The position numbers and the translations under genes are program-made. 50,492 nucleotides of DNA from Hymenobacter sp. BT730 (GTDB lineage Bacteria; Bacteroidota; Bacteroidia; Cytophagales; Hymenobacteraceae), in the NCBI RefSeq assembly GCF_030542105.1, contig NZ_JAUOFB010000011.1:1-50492 (forward strand). Reading direction: 5' to 3'. The notes under the pieces were generated by a model, which was not told the origin of the DNA, made no database searches, and was given only the letters and a program-made list of their open reading frames with translations. The first letter of the stretch is position 1; every line of letters starts with the position of its first letter. Shown piece after piece: positions 1 through 7,121 of the stretch.

Positions 1-77
1 TGTACTTTCTGGCAAGAGTAGGCAAAAGATTAATAGCTTCCCTTCTCAGAAATTTCCCTTTACATAAGATTAGGTAT
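1..77. repeat. Terminal overlap, left copy (circular molecule)
   Basis: These 77 bases are identical to the last 77 bases of the window (50416-50492). An exact terminal overlap of this length is what a k-mer assembler leaves when it closes a circular contig. The plasmid is therefore 50415 bp and the sequence is continuous from 50415 to 1. The overlap lies between the divergent genes at 50031-50411 (minus) and 197-700 (plus), so it is their shared upstream region. Confidence 0.95.
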
Positions 78-196
78 CAGACACTCCTCGGAATCGTGGA
101 AATTATAAGCCGGGTCAGATGTTAAAGTAAATTAGCACATTCCCTTCTTTCGAGGGGATGGTTGGTTCGCTCTTCGGGCTGTTTGTTTTGTTCCTT

Positions 197-700
197 ATGA
201 AATGGCTGCTACTCATCGGTTTTCTGCTACTACCGGCCTTCAACTCTTCCAGTAAGACCATTGGATGGCCTAAGCGGATTGTCCTGCGCAGCATTCAAGT
301 TGTAAAGGATGGAAAGCCTTTGCCGGATTCGACTTATCAATTCACTACCCAGACATACCGAACCCAGACCTATGAAAACAGCGAAAGGCCGTTGACTGCA
401 GGAACTACCTTTGTGTCTGATGATACTTATTGGACTGTGCGCGTGGGCAAATGGGAGCACCGGCTCGAGGATGTAGCAGAGTACGTTCGTACTGCCCGCA
501 CCTATGATTTGCGCCTGGAGCTCCCTATCAAAGATCAGCTGTTCAACTGCCTGAATCTGAGCTACTATGACAAAAATGATGGCGAAGTAATGCGCGATAT
601 TGAATCCATATCTGGGGGGCATGGGGATGAAGTAGTGTATTATCAACCCACCTGCCCCAGGTTATTCTTTGTTCCTGTGAAGAGAAGCAACAAACGGTAA
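197..700 (+). CDS. Small secreted hypothetical protein
   Basis: I do not recognise this family. The ATG at 197 gives a 167-aa protein that begins with a positively charged residue and a hydrophobic stretch (MKWLLLIGFLLLPAF), a plausible signal peptide. An in-frame start at 158 would only lengthen the hydrophobic leader. The mature part is polar, with no transmembrane segment and several Tyr-rich beta-like stretches. Two cysteines near residues 113 and 155 could pair. It is probably periplasmic or surface-exposed. It is divergent from the Imm50-like gene across the circle junction, and recombination-like site A (830) lies just downstream. Function unknown. Confidence 0.6.
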   Translation: MKWLLLIGFLLLPAFNSSSKTIGWPKRIVLRSIQVVKDGKPLPDSTYQFTTQTYRTQTYENSERPLTAGTTFVSDDTYWTVRVGKWEHRLEDVAEYVRTARTYDLRLELPIKDQLFNCLNLSYYDKNDGEVMRDIESISGGHGDEVVYYQPTCPRLFFVPVKRSNKR

Positions 701-829
701 GGATTCGCGCTCAGCACCCCTACTACCTGCCTTGCTTCACTAGCTCTGATAATCGGTGTTTAACGGCTGGCGGGAAGGTCGCTCGCAGATATAAGGTCCG
801 ATAAGAAAGAGGTAGCGGTCCTACTGCAG

Positions 830-870
830 CTTGTCACATTTTACAAACGGTGGTTGTCAAAGGTGACAAG
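830..870 (+). repeat. Palindromic recombination-like site A
   Basis: A 41-bp imperfect inverted repeat that begins CTTGTCACATTTTACAAACG and ends GGTGACAAG. Its first 22 bases are identical to those of site B (10657-10698, opposite strand). The same architecture recurs at 18085, 32641 and 35711. It is intergenic and separates the fructan/Imm50 side of the plasmid from the umu-replication side. I infer a serine recombinase target or a related DNA-binding site. Confidence 0.6.
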
Positions 871-1094
871 ACAGACAGCAGGTGGATATATCTTAGAGGG
901 TAATCCTTGGGGGAGGCAATTCATGTCGAGCTCTGTTCCCAGTAGGTCCAGGCCCCTCTCTTTCTGGCGGGGCCGCGCTGTCTCCTCGGTCGGTGCCACC
1001 CCGGAGGCGAACAATCGATAACGCCCTATCGATAAACGGGTGAATCTGAGGGGAACGGGCAGCAAAAACCAGGAAATAGTTCGGCGCTATATAG

Positions 1095-1124
1095 TAGCAT
1101 ATTATGCTAATTATATTAGCTTTG
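1095..1124 (+). promoter_or_regulatory. Promoter with palindromic operator upstream of umu region
   Basis: A Bacteroidota-type -7 element TAGCTTTG lies at 1117-1124. Directly upstream at 1095-1109 is a 15-nt palindrome with arms TAGCATA and TATGCTA around one base. The position, overlapping the expected -33 to -20 zone, suits a repressor operator, perhaps an SOS repressor given the downstream umuDC genes. The repressor identity is inference. Confidence 0.5.
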
Positions 1125-1161
1125 TGCTTGTCGTCACTTCGCCCTCCTACGCCCTGCTGCT

Positions 1162-1386
1162 ATGAAGAAGGAACCTTGCTATTGTGTGGCTTGCCAGGTG
1201 GTCCTGGCCCGGATGGATAACGGGATCATCGCGGGGACTATCCGGACCGATTATTCGCTTCAAACGGATTCCGAAGAACCCAACGAAGTCTTTGCCGACT
1301 TGTATGCGCGCTTCCGAAGTCCCCGGTTGCTGGGGCTGCAGATTCTGTCCATCCAGCCGGTCCCAGTCGACGTACCGGTCCACTAG
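1162..1386 (+). CDS. Small hypothetical protein upstream of umuD
   Basis: A 74-aa protein starting at ATG 1162, about 35 nt after a TAGCTTTG -7 element. A short terminator-like hairpin follows the stop codon at 1410. These two flanking signals are the main reason to treat it as real. It has an N-terminal CxxxC pair (CYCVAC) and no recognisable domain. A small gene in this position, ahead of a plasmid umuDC pair, could be a regulator or accessory of the mutagenesis operon, but nothing in the sequence proves a role. Confidence 0.5.
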   Translation: MKKEPCYCVACQVVLARMDNGIIAGTIRTDYSLQTDSEEPNEVFADLYARFRSPRLLGLQILSIQPVPVDVPVH

Positions 1387-1409
1387 GCTAGCTTATACGG
1401 GGAGGTGCG

Positions 1410-1429
1410 GCGGATTTTTTCCGCTTTTT
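1410..1429 (+). terminator. Short intrinsic terminator
   Basis: GCGGA (1410-1414) pairs with TCCGC (1420-1424) across a T-rich loop, followed by a run of five T (1425-1429). It lies 24 nt after the stop of the small gene at 1162-1386. It could end that transcript or act as a partial terminator ahead of umuD. Confidence 0.5.
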
Positions 1430-1430
1430 A

Positions 1431-1449
1431 TTACTAAATTTATTAGTAA
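1431..1449. promoter_or_regulatory. Palindromic operator upstream of umuD
   Basis: TTACTAA and TTAGTAA arms around ATTTA form a perfect 19-nt palindrome 35 bp before the umuD start. It is well placed to be the repressor site for the umuDC promoter. It differs in sequence from the palindrome at 1095-1109, so the two may bind different proteins. Confidence 0.45.
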
Positions 1450-1483
1450 CGCGTATACTTGTGGACACCTACTTGTCTATCGG

Positions 1484-1951
1484 ATGCGCAACGTCCAATT
1501 AATCCCCGTTTTTGACGCCCAGGTCCCCTTCCTGTTGCCCCTCTTCAGCTGCCGGGTGCCGGCGGGCTTCCCCTCCCCCGCCGCCGACTACGCCGAGGAG
1601 CTCTTTGATCTCAACCGCCTGCTCTTGCGCCACCCCGACGCCACCTACCTGGTGCGCGTGAGCGGGGACAGCATGCAGGGGGCCGAGATCCACGAGGGGG
1701 ATTTGCTGGCCGTGGACAAGCAGCTGGAAGCGGATCACAACCACATCGTGGTGGCCGTGGTGGAAGGCGAGTGCACGGTCAAGCGCCTGGTGCTGGAGCA
1801 GGGCCAGTGGTGGCTGCGCCCGGAGAACCCAGCCTATGCCCCCTACCCTATTGCCGAGCCCGATGCCGTGCGCATCTGGGGCGTGGTCACCCACGTGCTG
1901 CACGAGCTGGTACCGGGCAAGCTGAGCGCGTTGCTGCGCACCCGCGATTAA
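1484..1951 (+). CDS. umuD: UmuD-like S24 peptidase, Pol V accessory subunit
   Basis: A 155-aa LexA/UmuD superfamily protein (peptidase S24). It self-cleaves when stimulated by RecA filaments and then activates the UmuC polymerase for translesion synthesis. The sequence shows the Ala27-Gly28 cleavage site (PAGFPS), the catalytic serine in SGDSM (Ser63) and the catalytic lysine in CTVKRL (Lys100). The length suits UmuD (about 140 aa) and there is no LexA-type HTH domain. The ATG at 1484 is chosen because upstream in-frame codons give no conserved sequence and an operator palindrome lies at 1431-1449. The umuC gene starts 10 bp after its stop, so the two are an operon. Confidence 0.92.
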   Translation: MRNVQLIPVFDAQVPFLLPLFSCRVPAGFPSPAADYAEELFDLNRLLLRHPDATYLVRVSGDSMQGAEIHEGDLLAVDKQLEADHNHIVVAVVEGECTVKRLVLEQGQWWLRPENPAYAPYPIAEPDAVRIWGVVTHVLHELVPGKLSALLRTRD

Positions 1952-1961
1952 GCCGAGGTAG

Positions 1962-3260
1962 ATGTTTGGCTTAGTGGATTGCAACAACTTCTATGTCTCC
2001 TGCGAGCGGGTCTTTCAACCCCGGCTGGAAGGAAAGCCGGTGGTGGTGCTCAGCAACAACGATGGGTGTCTTATTTCCCGTAGTGCCGAGGCCAAAGCCC
2101 TGGGCTTGCAGATGGGGGATCCCTACTTCCAGGTCAAGCCCTTACTGCAGCAGCATGGGGTCAACGTGCTCTCCAGCAACTATGCCCTGTATGGGGATAT
2201 GTCCCGGCGGGTGATGTGGTACCTAAGCCAAGTGGTGCCGGCCGTGGAAGTGTATTCCATCGACGAGGCCTTCCTGGATCTCTCCGGCCTGGAGCGCTAC
2301 GTGACCCCGAGCCTGGCGGAGCTGGCCCGCACGCTCCGGGCCAATGTGAAGGCTCGTACCGGCATTCCCGTCTGTGTGGGCGTGGCCCCCACCAAAACGC
2401 TGGCTAAGCTGGCCAATCGCCTGGCCAAGAAACGGCCCGAGCTGCAGGGCGTCTGCTACCTGGACAGTGCAGCCAGGCGGCAGTGGGCCCTGGAGCAGGT
2501 GGCCGTGGAAGATGTCTGGGGCATCGGACGGCAGTATGCCCAGAAGCTCATGAGTCGCGGCATTCTGACCGCCGCGCAGCTGGCCGGCTGCAGCGATGGG
2601 TTTGCCCGGCAGCACTTAGGGGGCGTGGTGGGTCAGCGTTTGGTGCGGGAGCTACGCGGGGAGCCCTGCCAGGGGCTGCTGCCCAGTGAGGACGGCAGCC
2701 TGGCCCGGCGGAGCCTGTGCTGCTCGCGCACCTTTGGCCAGCCGCTGAGCGCCTTTCCCGATGTGCTGGGGGCCGTCTCGGCCTTTGCCAGCCGGGCGGC
2801 CGAGAAGCTGCGGCGGCAGGGCGATGCGGCGCACCTGCTGACGGTGTTTCTGAGCAAAAGCCGATTTGGCCTGGAATTGCCCCCGTATTCGGCTTCCACG
2901 GTGCTCACCCTACCCGTGGCTACCTGCGACACCGTCGAGCTCGTACGCTATGCTAAAACAGCCTTAAAACGGTTGTGGCAGCCGGGACAGCGCTACACCA
3001 AAGCCGGCATCGTGCTCGATGGCCTGGAGCCGGCCGGGCAAACGCAGCTGACCCTCTTTGAAGCCCCAGGGATGTCGGCCCAGCGTCAGCGCCTGCTCAC
3101 CGAGCTCGATGCGCTGAACCGGCGCTTTGGGAAAGGCACCGTGCAGCTGGCGGCCACGACCCGGCTGCCGGGCCAGGTGAGGGCGCCCTGGGAAGGGCAA
3201 GCGCAGTGGCGGAGCCCGCAGTATACCACCCGCCTGGAAGAGCTGCTGCTGGTACGCTAA
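1962..3260 (+). CDS. umuC: UmuC-like Y-family DNA polymerase
   Basis: A 432-aa catalytic subunit of an error-prone translesion polymerase (Pol V type, ImpB/MucB/SamB family). Active-site acidic residues are visible in [12 protein letters not shown] (Asp6) and [11 protein letters not shown] (Asp101, Glu102). The palm, finger and little-finger order is as expected and the length matches UmuC (about 420 aa). The sequence TQLTLFE near residue 367 resembles the beta-clamp binding motif QLxLF. It is co-transcribed with umuD. Plasmid-borne umuDC operons are common and raise mutation rate and damage survival of the host. Four 20-bp direct repeats follow 60 bp downstream. Confidence 0.95.
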   Translation: MFGLVDCNNFYVSCERVFQPRLEGKPVVVLSNNDGCLISRSAEAKALGLQMGDPYFQVKPLLQQHGVNVLSSNYALYGDMSRRVMWYLSQVVPAVEVYSIDEAFLDLSGLERYVTPSLAELARTLRANVKARTGIPVCVGVAPTKTLAKLANRLAKKRPELQGVCYLDSAARRQWALEQVAVEDVWGIGRQYAQKLMSRGILTAAQLAGCSDGFARQHLGGVVGQRLVRELRGEPCQGLLPSEDGSLARRSLCCSRTFGQPLSAFPDVLGAVSAFASRAAEKLRRQGDAAHLLTVFLSKSRFGLELPPYSASTVLTLPVATCDTVELVRYAKTALKRLWQPGQRYTKAGIVLDGLEPAGQTQLTLFEAPGMSAQRQRLLTELDALNRRFGKGTVQLAATTRLPGQVRAPWEGQAQWRSPQYTTRLEELLLVR

Positions 3261-3319
3261 AACGCATCGGGCCACCCGGCACGGCTTGCCAGGGAGGCAG
3301 GGGTATTCCGTCCAGCCGC

Positions 3320-3400
3320 GATTCGCTCGCAAGCCATTACGATTCGCTCGCAAGCCATCCGATTCGCTCGTAAGCCATTCTATTCGCTCGCAAGCCCTTA
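3320..3400 (+). repeat. Four tandem 20-bp direct repeats
   Basis: Four consecutive copies of a 20-21 bp unit with core ATTCGCTCGCAAGCC start at 3320, 3341, 3361 and 3381. Substitutions occur mainly in the last four bases. The array lies 60 bp after umuC and at the start of the gene-poor region. The period of about two helical turns suits binding of a protein on one DNA face, as in iterons or partition sites. There are no spacers, so it is not a CRISPR array. Confidence 0.75.
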
Positions 3401-4068
3401 GAAACCCTTAAAAGGAAGGCTCCCCCGGAGCCGCATCGGGGAAATGGACCCATTAGGCGAGCCGGAATGCCCCTATTAGGACGATTCGAAGCACACAATC
3501 CGCCCCCAAAGCCGGTATTTTCGTCCGTTTTCTGGATTTTTCTCTCGCTTCAGGAAGCGTCTGCGTACAGGCGGATCATTTCACCCAAAAATCCCGCAGG
3601 TACCCGTTCCGGTTGCCGGTGAAAAGACAGGGAATAACGGTCCTCTGCCGGGGCCGCCGGCAGAGGAGCCACGGGGAAGTAAAGAAATAGCCTTCGTCAC
3701 GGCCCATCAGCTGCAAACGCCCTATTTCGCGGCTTCGAGCGTCGACGAGTACCCTATCCCCCACACCGGCATGCGATGGTGGTCACCCTGCTTTAGAACG
3801 CCGCTCGGGCACCCGCTGAAAAGGGCACCGCCTTGCCGGCCGAATCCCCGCCTTTTTTCCGTGGAAATACGGGGAAAAAGAGGCCGCCGAATGCTTCCCT
3901 TGCAGGAGAGCCTTACTAGATAGAGAGGAAATGGCATTTTAAGGCCAAATCGATTCGAGCTGACCCTTTCGCTTACTCCGTGCGGAAGTACTTGAAAGGA
4001 CTTCCGGTACTTGTGGTACTTCCAAGTACTTAAGTACTTGTAAGTACTTCCCAGGAGTTCCGTACTTC

Positions 4069-4143
4069 CAGTACTTCCAAGGAGATACAGTACTTACAAG
4101 GGTTTCAAATCCTTGTAAGTACTGTATCTCCTTGGAAGTACTG
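4069..4143. repeat. Large palindrome 1 (33-bp perfect arms)
   Basis: The left arm 4069-4101 and right arm 4111-4143 are perfect reverse complements around a 9-nt loop (GTTTCAAAT). The element aligns without gaps, over 75 bp, to 4791-4865 inside palindrome 2. The two differ at seven arm positions and every one is matched by the compensating change on the other arm. Upstream, 3985-4080 is rich in GTACTT words. It could extrude as a cruciform or fold as a long RNA hairpin. There is no T-run after it, so it is not a canonical terminator. Confidence 0.9.
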
Positions 4144-4751
4144 AACAAAGCAGATATTGCATCCAGGAACAGAGCATCACCGGGTGAAAGCGCTCATCAG
4201 GCGGCTTGAAATAGAATAATTCTCTGCCCTATGCCGCCCAGATACCAGCTACTTTCCATCGCAAACGATCCTTTTTTCGGGGTTGCTATCGGGACTATGG
4301 TACGAACAGCGCGATTGGCCACAACTCCATGGGTGCCTGCATAGGGTTTTTATGTCAACACGCGGGCAGGATACATCGAATGATAAGGGGCTAGCGTGGT
4401 GGTACGGGGAAGGCATGAAAAGGCGCCCTGTTCGCAGCCCATTCGCTGCAAACGCCCTTTTTACCCGCCCGCACCTACGTTGCTGCCCGCGTGGCGCAGG
4501 ACGCCCGCTGGTGTGGCCATCGGCCATTTTTCTGCTCCTCGTTGCCTAGCGGAAAATTTGCCGTTCCTCCTGGTACTGGCACGGCCTTTTTTGCCTGATA
4601 TTACCGGAGAAATGACCCATGGATAGCCGCCTATTGGCATGCCCGTCTGCGGCTAGCGGTGAAAGTTGCATTTTACCGCTCATTTCGCTTCACCAGCCGC
4701 ACCATGTAGACGAATCGGGCTCATCGCGCGCGCTATCGGCCCTTACTGCAC

Positions 4752-4871
4752 CAGTATTTCCAAGGGTTTCCAGTATTTCCAAGGGTTTTCCAGTATTTCC
4801 AAGGGTTTCCAGTGTTTACAAGGGTTTCAAACCCTTGTAAACACTGGAAACCCTTGGAAATACTGGAAAAC
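4752..4871. repeat. Large palindrome 2 (43-bp arms) with tandem repeats
   Basis: Arms 4785-4827 and 4829-4871 are perfect reverse complements around a single C at 4828, giving an 87-bp near-continuous palindrome. The left flank and arm contain successive copies of CCAGTATTTCCAAGGGTTT at 4752, 4770 and 4790, then a variant copy. Positions 4791-4865 align gap-free to palindrome 1 with paired substitutions. Such a long palindrome is normally unstable in replicating DNA, so its survival suggests a function or a special structure. Confidence 0.9.
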
Positions 4872-5510
4872 GAGCGGGTTCTTTCCCCTCGGGGCCCTCC
4901 TACAGGAGTGCCATCGTATGAAATCCGGTCGAAATAGGACCATTCGATGCTCAGCTCCCCGGAATCCTGCGTGCATTTGGGTTCTGATTCTTGCTTTTTC
5001 GGGGCGTCGGGAAGAGGTGGTGCGCGGCCGGTGCCGCCAGCATGCAAAAAGCCAGTGCACGGACGTGGATTGCCGGTGAAAATAGGGGCCTTCTACACAG
5101 TAGGAGTGCAGATATCTGGGCTGGCTGCTGCAAAGCCGCGAAACATATCCTCTCTCGCAGCCCATTAGCGGCAATCGCGGTTTTAGCCGGCACGCGGACA
5201 AGTCATTTCTCCGTGCGGCAAGCACGTGTTCCCGTGTCGCCACGCCTCCTGTGGTATGTCGCCATTACCGACGCGGAGCAGCGACCGCAAGTTGTGCTCG
5301 AAACACCGCATTTTTTCGCAAAAATCCCTGTCAAAACGGCTGCGAAGTGCCGGCAGGAAAGCGCCCAGTTATCGATTTTCCGAAAAATGGTATTTTTCCG
5401 GGCCTGCTTCATGTAGTAGAGCGGATAGGAATTACTTGTCGCTAGGGTAGCAGTGCTTATGCCTTGTTCACAAGTACTCGTTCCGTCATCTGTGCGGCGT
5501 TTACGGTAAC

Positions 5511-5535
5511 GTACTTCAAGTACTACTTGAAGTAC
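5511..5535. repeat. Palindrome 3 of the noncoding units
   Basis: GTACTTCAAGT and ACTTGAAGTAC are 11-bp reverse complements around ACT. It uses the same GTACTT words as palindrome 1 and occupies the matching end of the third ~725-bp unit. It is a much reduced version of palindromes 1 and 2. Confidence 0.6.
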
Positions 5536-5655
5536 TCCAGCCGCGTGGTAAGCGCTCGCTCTGCCGCATACGCTCGACTAGACTCCCCCTTCAAAAGCAG
5601 GCCTCGTTTCCTCGTGGCGTGTAGCGCTACTCGTCTTCTCAGGCACTCGCTTGGC

Positions 5656-5671
5656 GAGGGGATATCCCCTC
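5656..5671. repeat. 16-bp perfect palindrome
   Basis: GAGGGGATATCCCCTC is a perfect palindrome in otherwise unassigned sequence between the noncoding units and the decayed gene at 5751. It could be a protein binding site. No other copy was seen. Confidence 0.4.
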
Positions 5672-5750
5672 TTACCGGAAGTGATGCCCGTCCCCTCCCT
5701 CCTACCTATGTGTTGCCCTTGGGAGCACACCCTTCCAGCGGGCGAAGGGG

Positions 5751-6413
5751 TTAGCGCAACCCTTGCATTTTAAGAAATAAGCCCCCCGGATTTCTATCCG
5801 CTTTCACCTTCTCTGTTTTCAGCTTGTACATAAATTTGAACAGCTCGTCCACTAGTCGTGGTTCCGATAGAATTTGCTGGAGTAATTCCGGTTGAGTAAT
5901 GCCTAAGGCATCTTCGCCCGTCACGTTACGGCGCACGCTGTGGGCACTCCCCGGCCCATGGGGCCTTACAAAAGCTAAGCACACCTCCCGGAAGGCTACC
6001 GAATCCAAGAGTACCGGGCCATCGACGCCCACTACTGAGGATATTACCTCGGCATGATGTACCATACCGATGAGTTCTGGGCCAGCGATGACTAGCGAAT
6101 CTGGGTCATGCACAAAGTAGAGCACCGCTGGAAACTCCAGCCCGTGGCCGGGGTGGTGGACGGCGTGCGGACCTTGACGGGGCTCAGGGGTAACCACCTC
6201 TCTTCGCGTTAGCGGCCTGCTCGGTCTTGTTCAGGCAACGGTGCATGAATGACTGGTTGAAACAGTCCAGCGCGAGCGCTGCTTCCATTCCTCTACCGGG
6301 ATCTCCAGCTTCCTGATGCGCCGAAAATCGGGACTGCCCGGCGGAGTCTTAGAACCGCTGAAATACCGGAGTAGCCACTGTCTGATAAGCTCATCTTTAG
6401 CGATATCTATCAC
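5751..6413 (-). pseudogene. Possible broken gene upstream of rep
   Basis: Two protein-like fragments lie head to tail on the minus strand in different frames. The 5' piece (6413 to 6231) starts MIDIAKDELIRQWLLRYF and loses coding character before its stop. The 3' piece (best ATG at 6065, stop at 5751) ends in a helical, charged stretch finishing KADRNPGGLFLKMQGLR. That resembles the NPxG-L-K tails seen at the C-termini of some replication-associated proteins, but this is a weak resemblance. I infer one gene broken by frameshifts. Alternatively only the 3' ORF of about 104 aa is real, or neither is. Confidence 0.3.
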
Positions 6414-6548
6414 ACTGATAAACAGGTATATAAAGGTACAAAAGATATAGATTTTTATAGATTTTTATACTTTTATATACCTCTTTATTAGCCGAATTTA
6501 CAAAGGCTTCCGTGGGGATAGTTACTGAGCGGCTAGCTATTTCACCGG

Positions 6549-6700
6549 ACACCAATTTTGTAGTCGACCAGCGCCATATATGGCGCTGCTGGACACCAAT
6601 TTTGTAGTCGACCAGCGCCATATATGGCGCTGCTGAAAACCAAGAACGTAGTCGATAGACACCAATTTCGTAGTCGATAGACACCAATTTTGTAGTCGAT
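6549..6700 (-). repeat. Left iteron cluster (five copies)
   Basis: Five copies of ACACCAATTTTGTAGTCGAT-like 20-mers begin at 6549, 6593, 6637, 6659 and 6681. The first three are spaced 44 bp and the last three 22 bp, two helical turns. They read as the reverse complement of the right cluster at 6939-7089. These are initiator (Rep) binding iterons of a Rep_3 type plasmid. Confidence 0.9.
6569..6632. repeat. Two 20-bp palindromes between iterons
   Basis: CAGCGCCATATATGGCGCTG is a perfect palindrome at 6569-6588 and again at 6613-6632. Each copy fills the gap between 44-bp-spaced iterons, so the iteron plus palindrome forms a duplicated 44-bp unit. They may be sites for a host factor or for a Rep dimer that represses or couples origins. 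Confidence 0.85.
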
Positions 6701-6938
6701 AGGATTGAGAAAAAGGCCATTTCCAGCGTTTCAACCGCGAAAACCTTTAATCAATTCCTATCAAGACCTGCTCCGCCCCCATTTACTACTGAGTGGCTTT
6801 GGTCCTCCTGTTCCGGTGCTGTTTGAGCCTTAAATTTCAAAACAACAAAAAAAACTTGCAGTTTAACCTGTTTATAAAGGTTTATAGTAGTTTACACTGC
6901 TCACAAAATTCTAATAACCAAATAGTTGTAAGTGTAAC

Positions 6939-7089
6939 CGACTACAAAATTGGTGTCTATCGACTACAAAATTGGTGTTTATCGACTACGTTTTTGGTGT
7001 CTATTGACTACAAAATTGGTGCAAAAGCTAGTATCAATGACTACAGTTTTGGTGTCTATCGACTATAAATAATTTTATTTGTAGTCGAT
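6939..7089 (+). repeat. Right iteron cluster (five copies plus partials)
   Basis: CGACTACAAAATTGGTGT-like copies begin at 6939, 6961, 6983, 7005 and 7038, mostly 22 bp apart. A partial copy lies at 7059 and an inverted partial (GTAGTCGAT) at 7081. The last copies sit on the rep promoter (TATATTTA near 7105), which suggests autorepression of rep by its own product. Confidence 0.9.
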
Positions 7090-7121
7090 AGAAATGTTTT
7101 CCTGTATATTTAGTTTCACAT

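Larger units (their letters stand above)
701..1161. other. Intergenic region between secreted hypothetical and umu operon
   Basis: About 460 bp without a convincing gene. It holds the decamer GTCCGATAAG (795-804), the 41-bp palindromic site A (830-870), a palindrome ATCGATA/TATCGAT (1014-1033), and the promoter and operator of the small gene at 1162. A minus-strand reading frame across 841-1065 has no supporting feature. Confidence 0.6.
3401..5750. other. Gene-poor region with three diverged ~725-bp units
   Basis: About 2.35 kb with many short overlapping reading frames on both strands and none convincing. Three related units can be traced. GCCCAT followed by GCTGCAAACGCCC-like sequence recurs at 3702, 4437 and 5160 (steps of 735 and 723). 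ACGGGGAAG recurs at 3671 and 4404. TTGCCGGTGAAAA recurs near 3613 and 5068. Each unit ends in a palindrome built from CAGTACTT- or CAGTATTT-like words, centred at 4106, 4828 and 5523. The first two palindromes are very large and are listed separately. The content suggests a structural or RNA role. Decayed mobile DNA is the alternative. Confidence 0.55.
6549..7089. other. Candidate plasmid replication origin (oriV)
   Basis: Two iteron clusters in opposite orientation flank about 240 bp (6701-6938) that contains an AT-rich run with long A tracts (6838-6930). The rep gene starts 33 bp after the right cluster. Iterons, AT-rich DNA and an adjacent initiator gene are the standard parts of an iteron-controlled origin. 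I saw no convincing DnaA box. Confidence 0.8.

Noticed and set aside
3320..3400. CRISPR-like array
   Set aside because: The four 20-bp units are back to back without spacers and no cas gene is present. They are simple tandem direct repeats.
4069..4143. Intrinsic terminator
   Set aside because: The stem is long but no T-run follows and no gene ends nearby.
4069..4871. Retron msr-msd or group II intron structure
   Set aside because: The hairpins are large enough to suggest it, but no reverse transcriptase is encoded anywhere in the window.
4249..5416. Several overlapping frames of 70-140 codons on both strands
   Set aside because: They cross the palindromes and repeats, lack starts with context, and have Cys/Arg/His-rich random composition.
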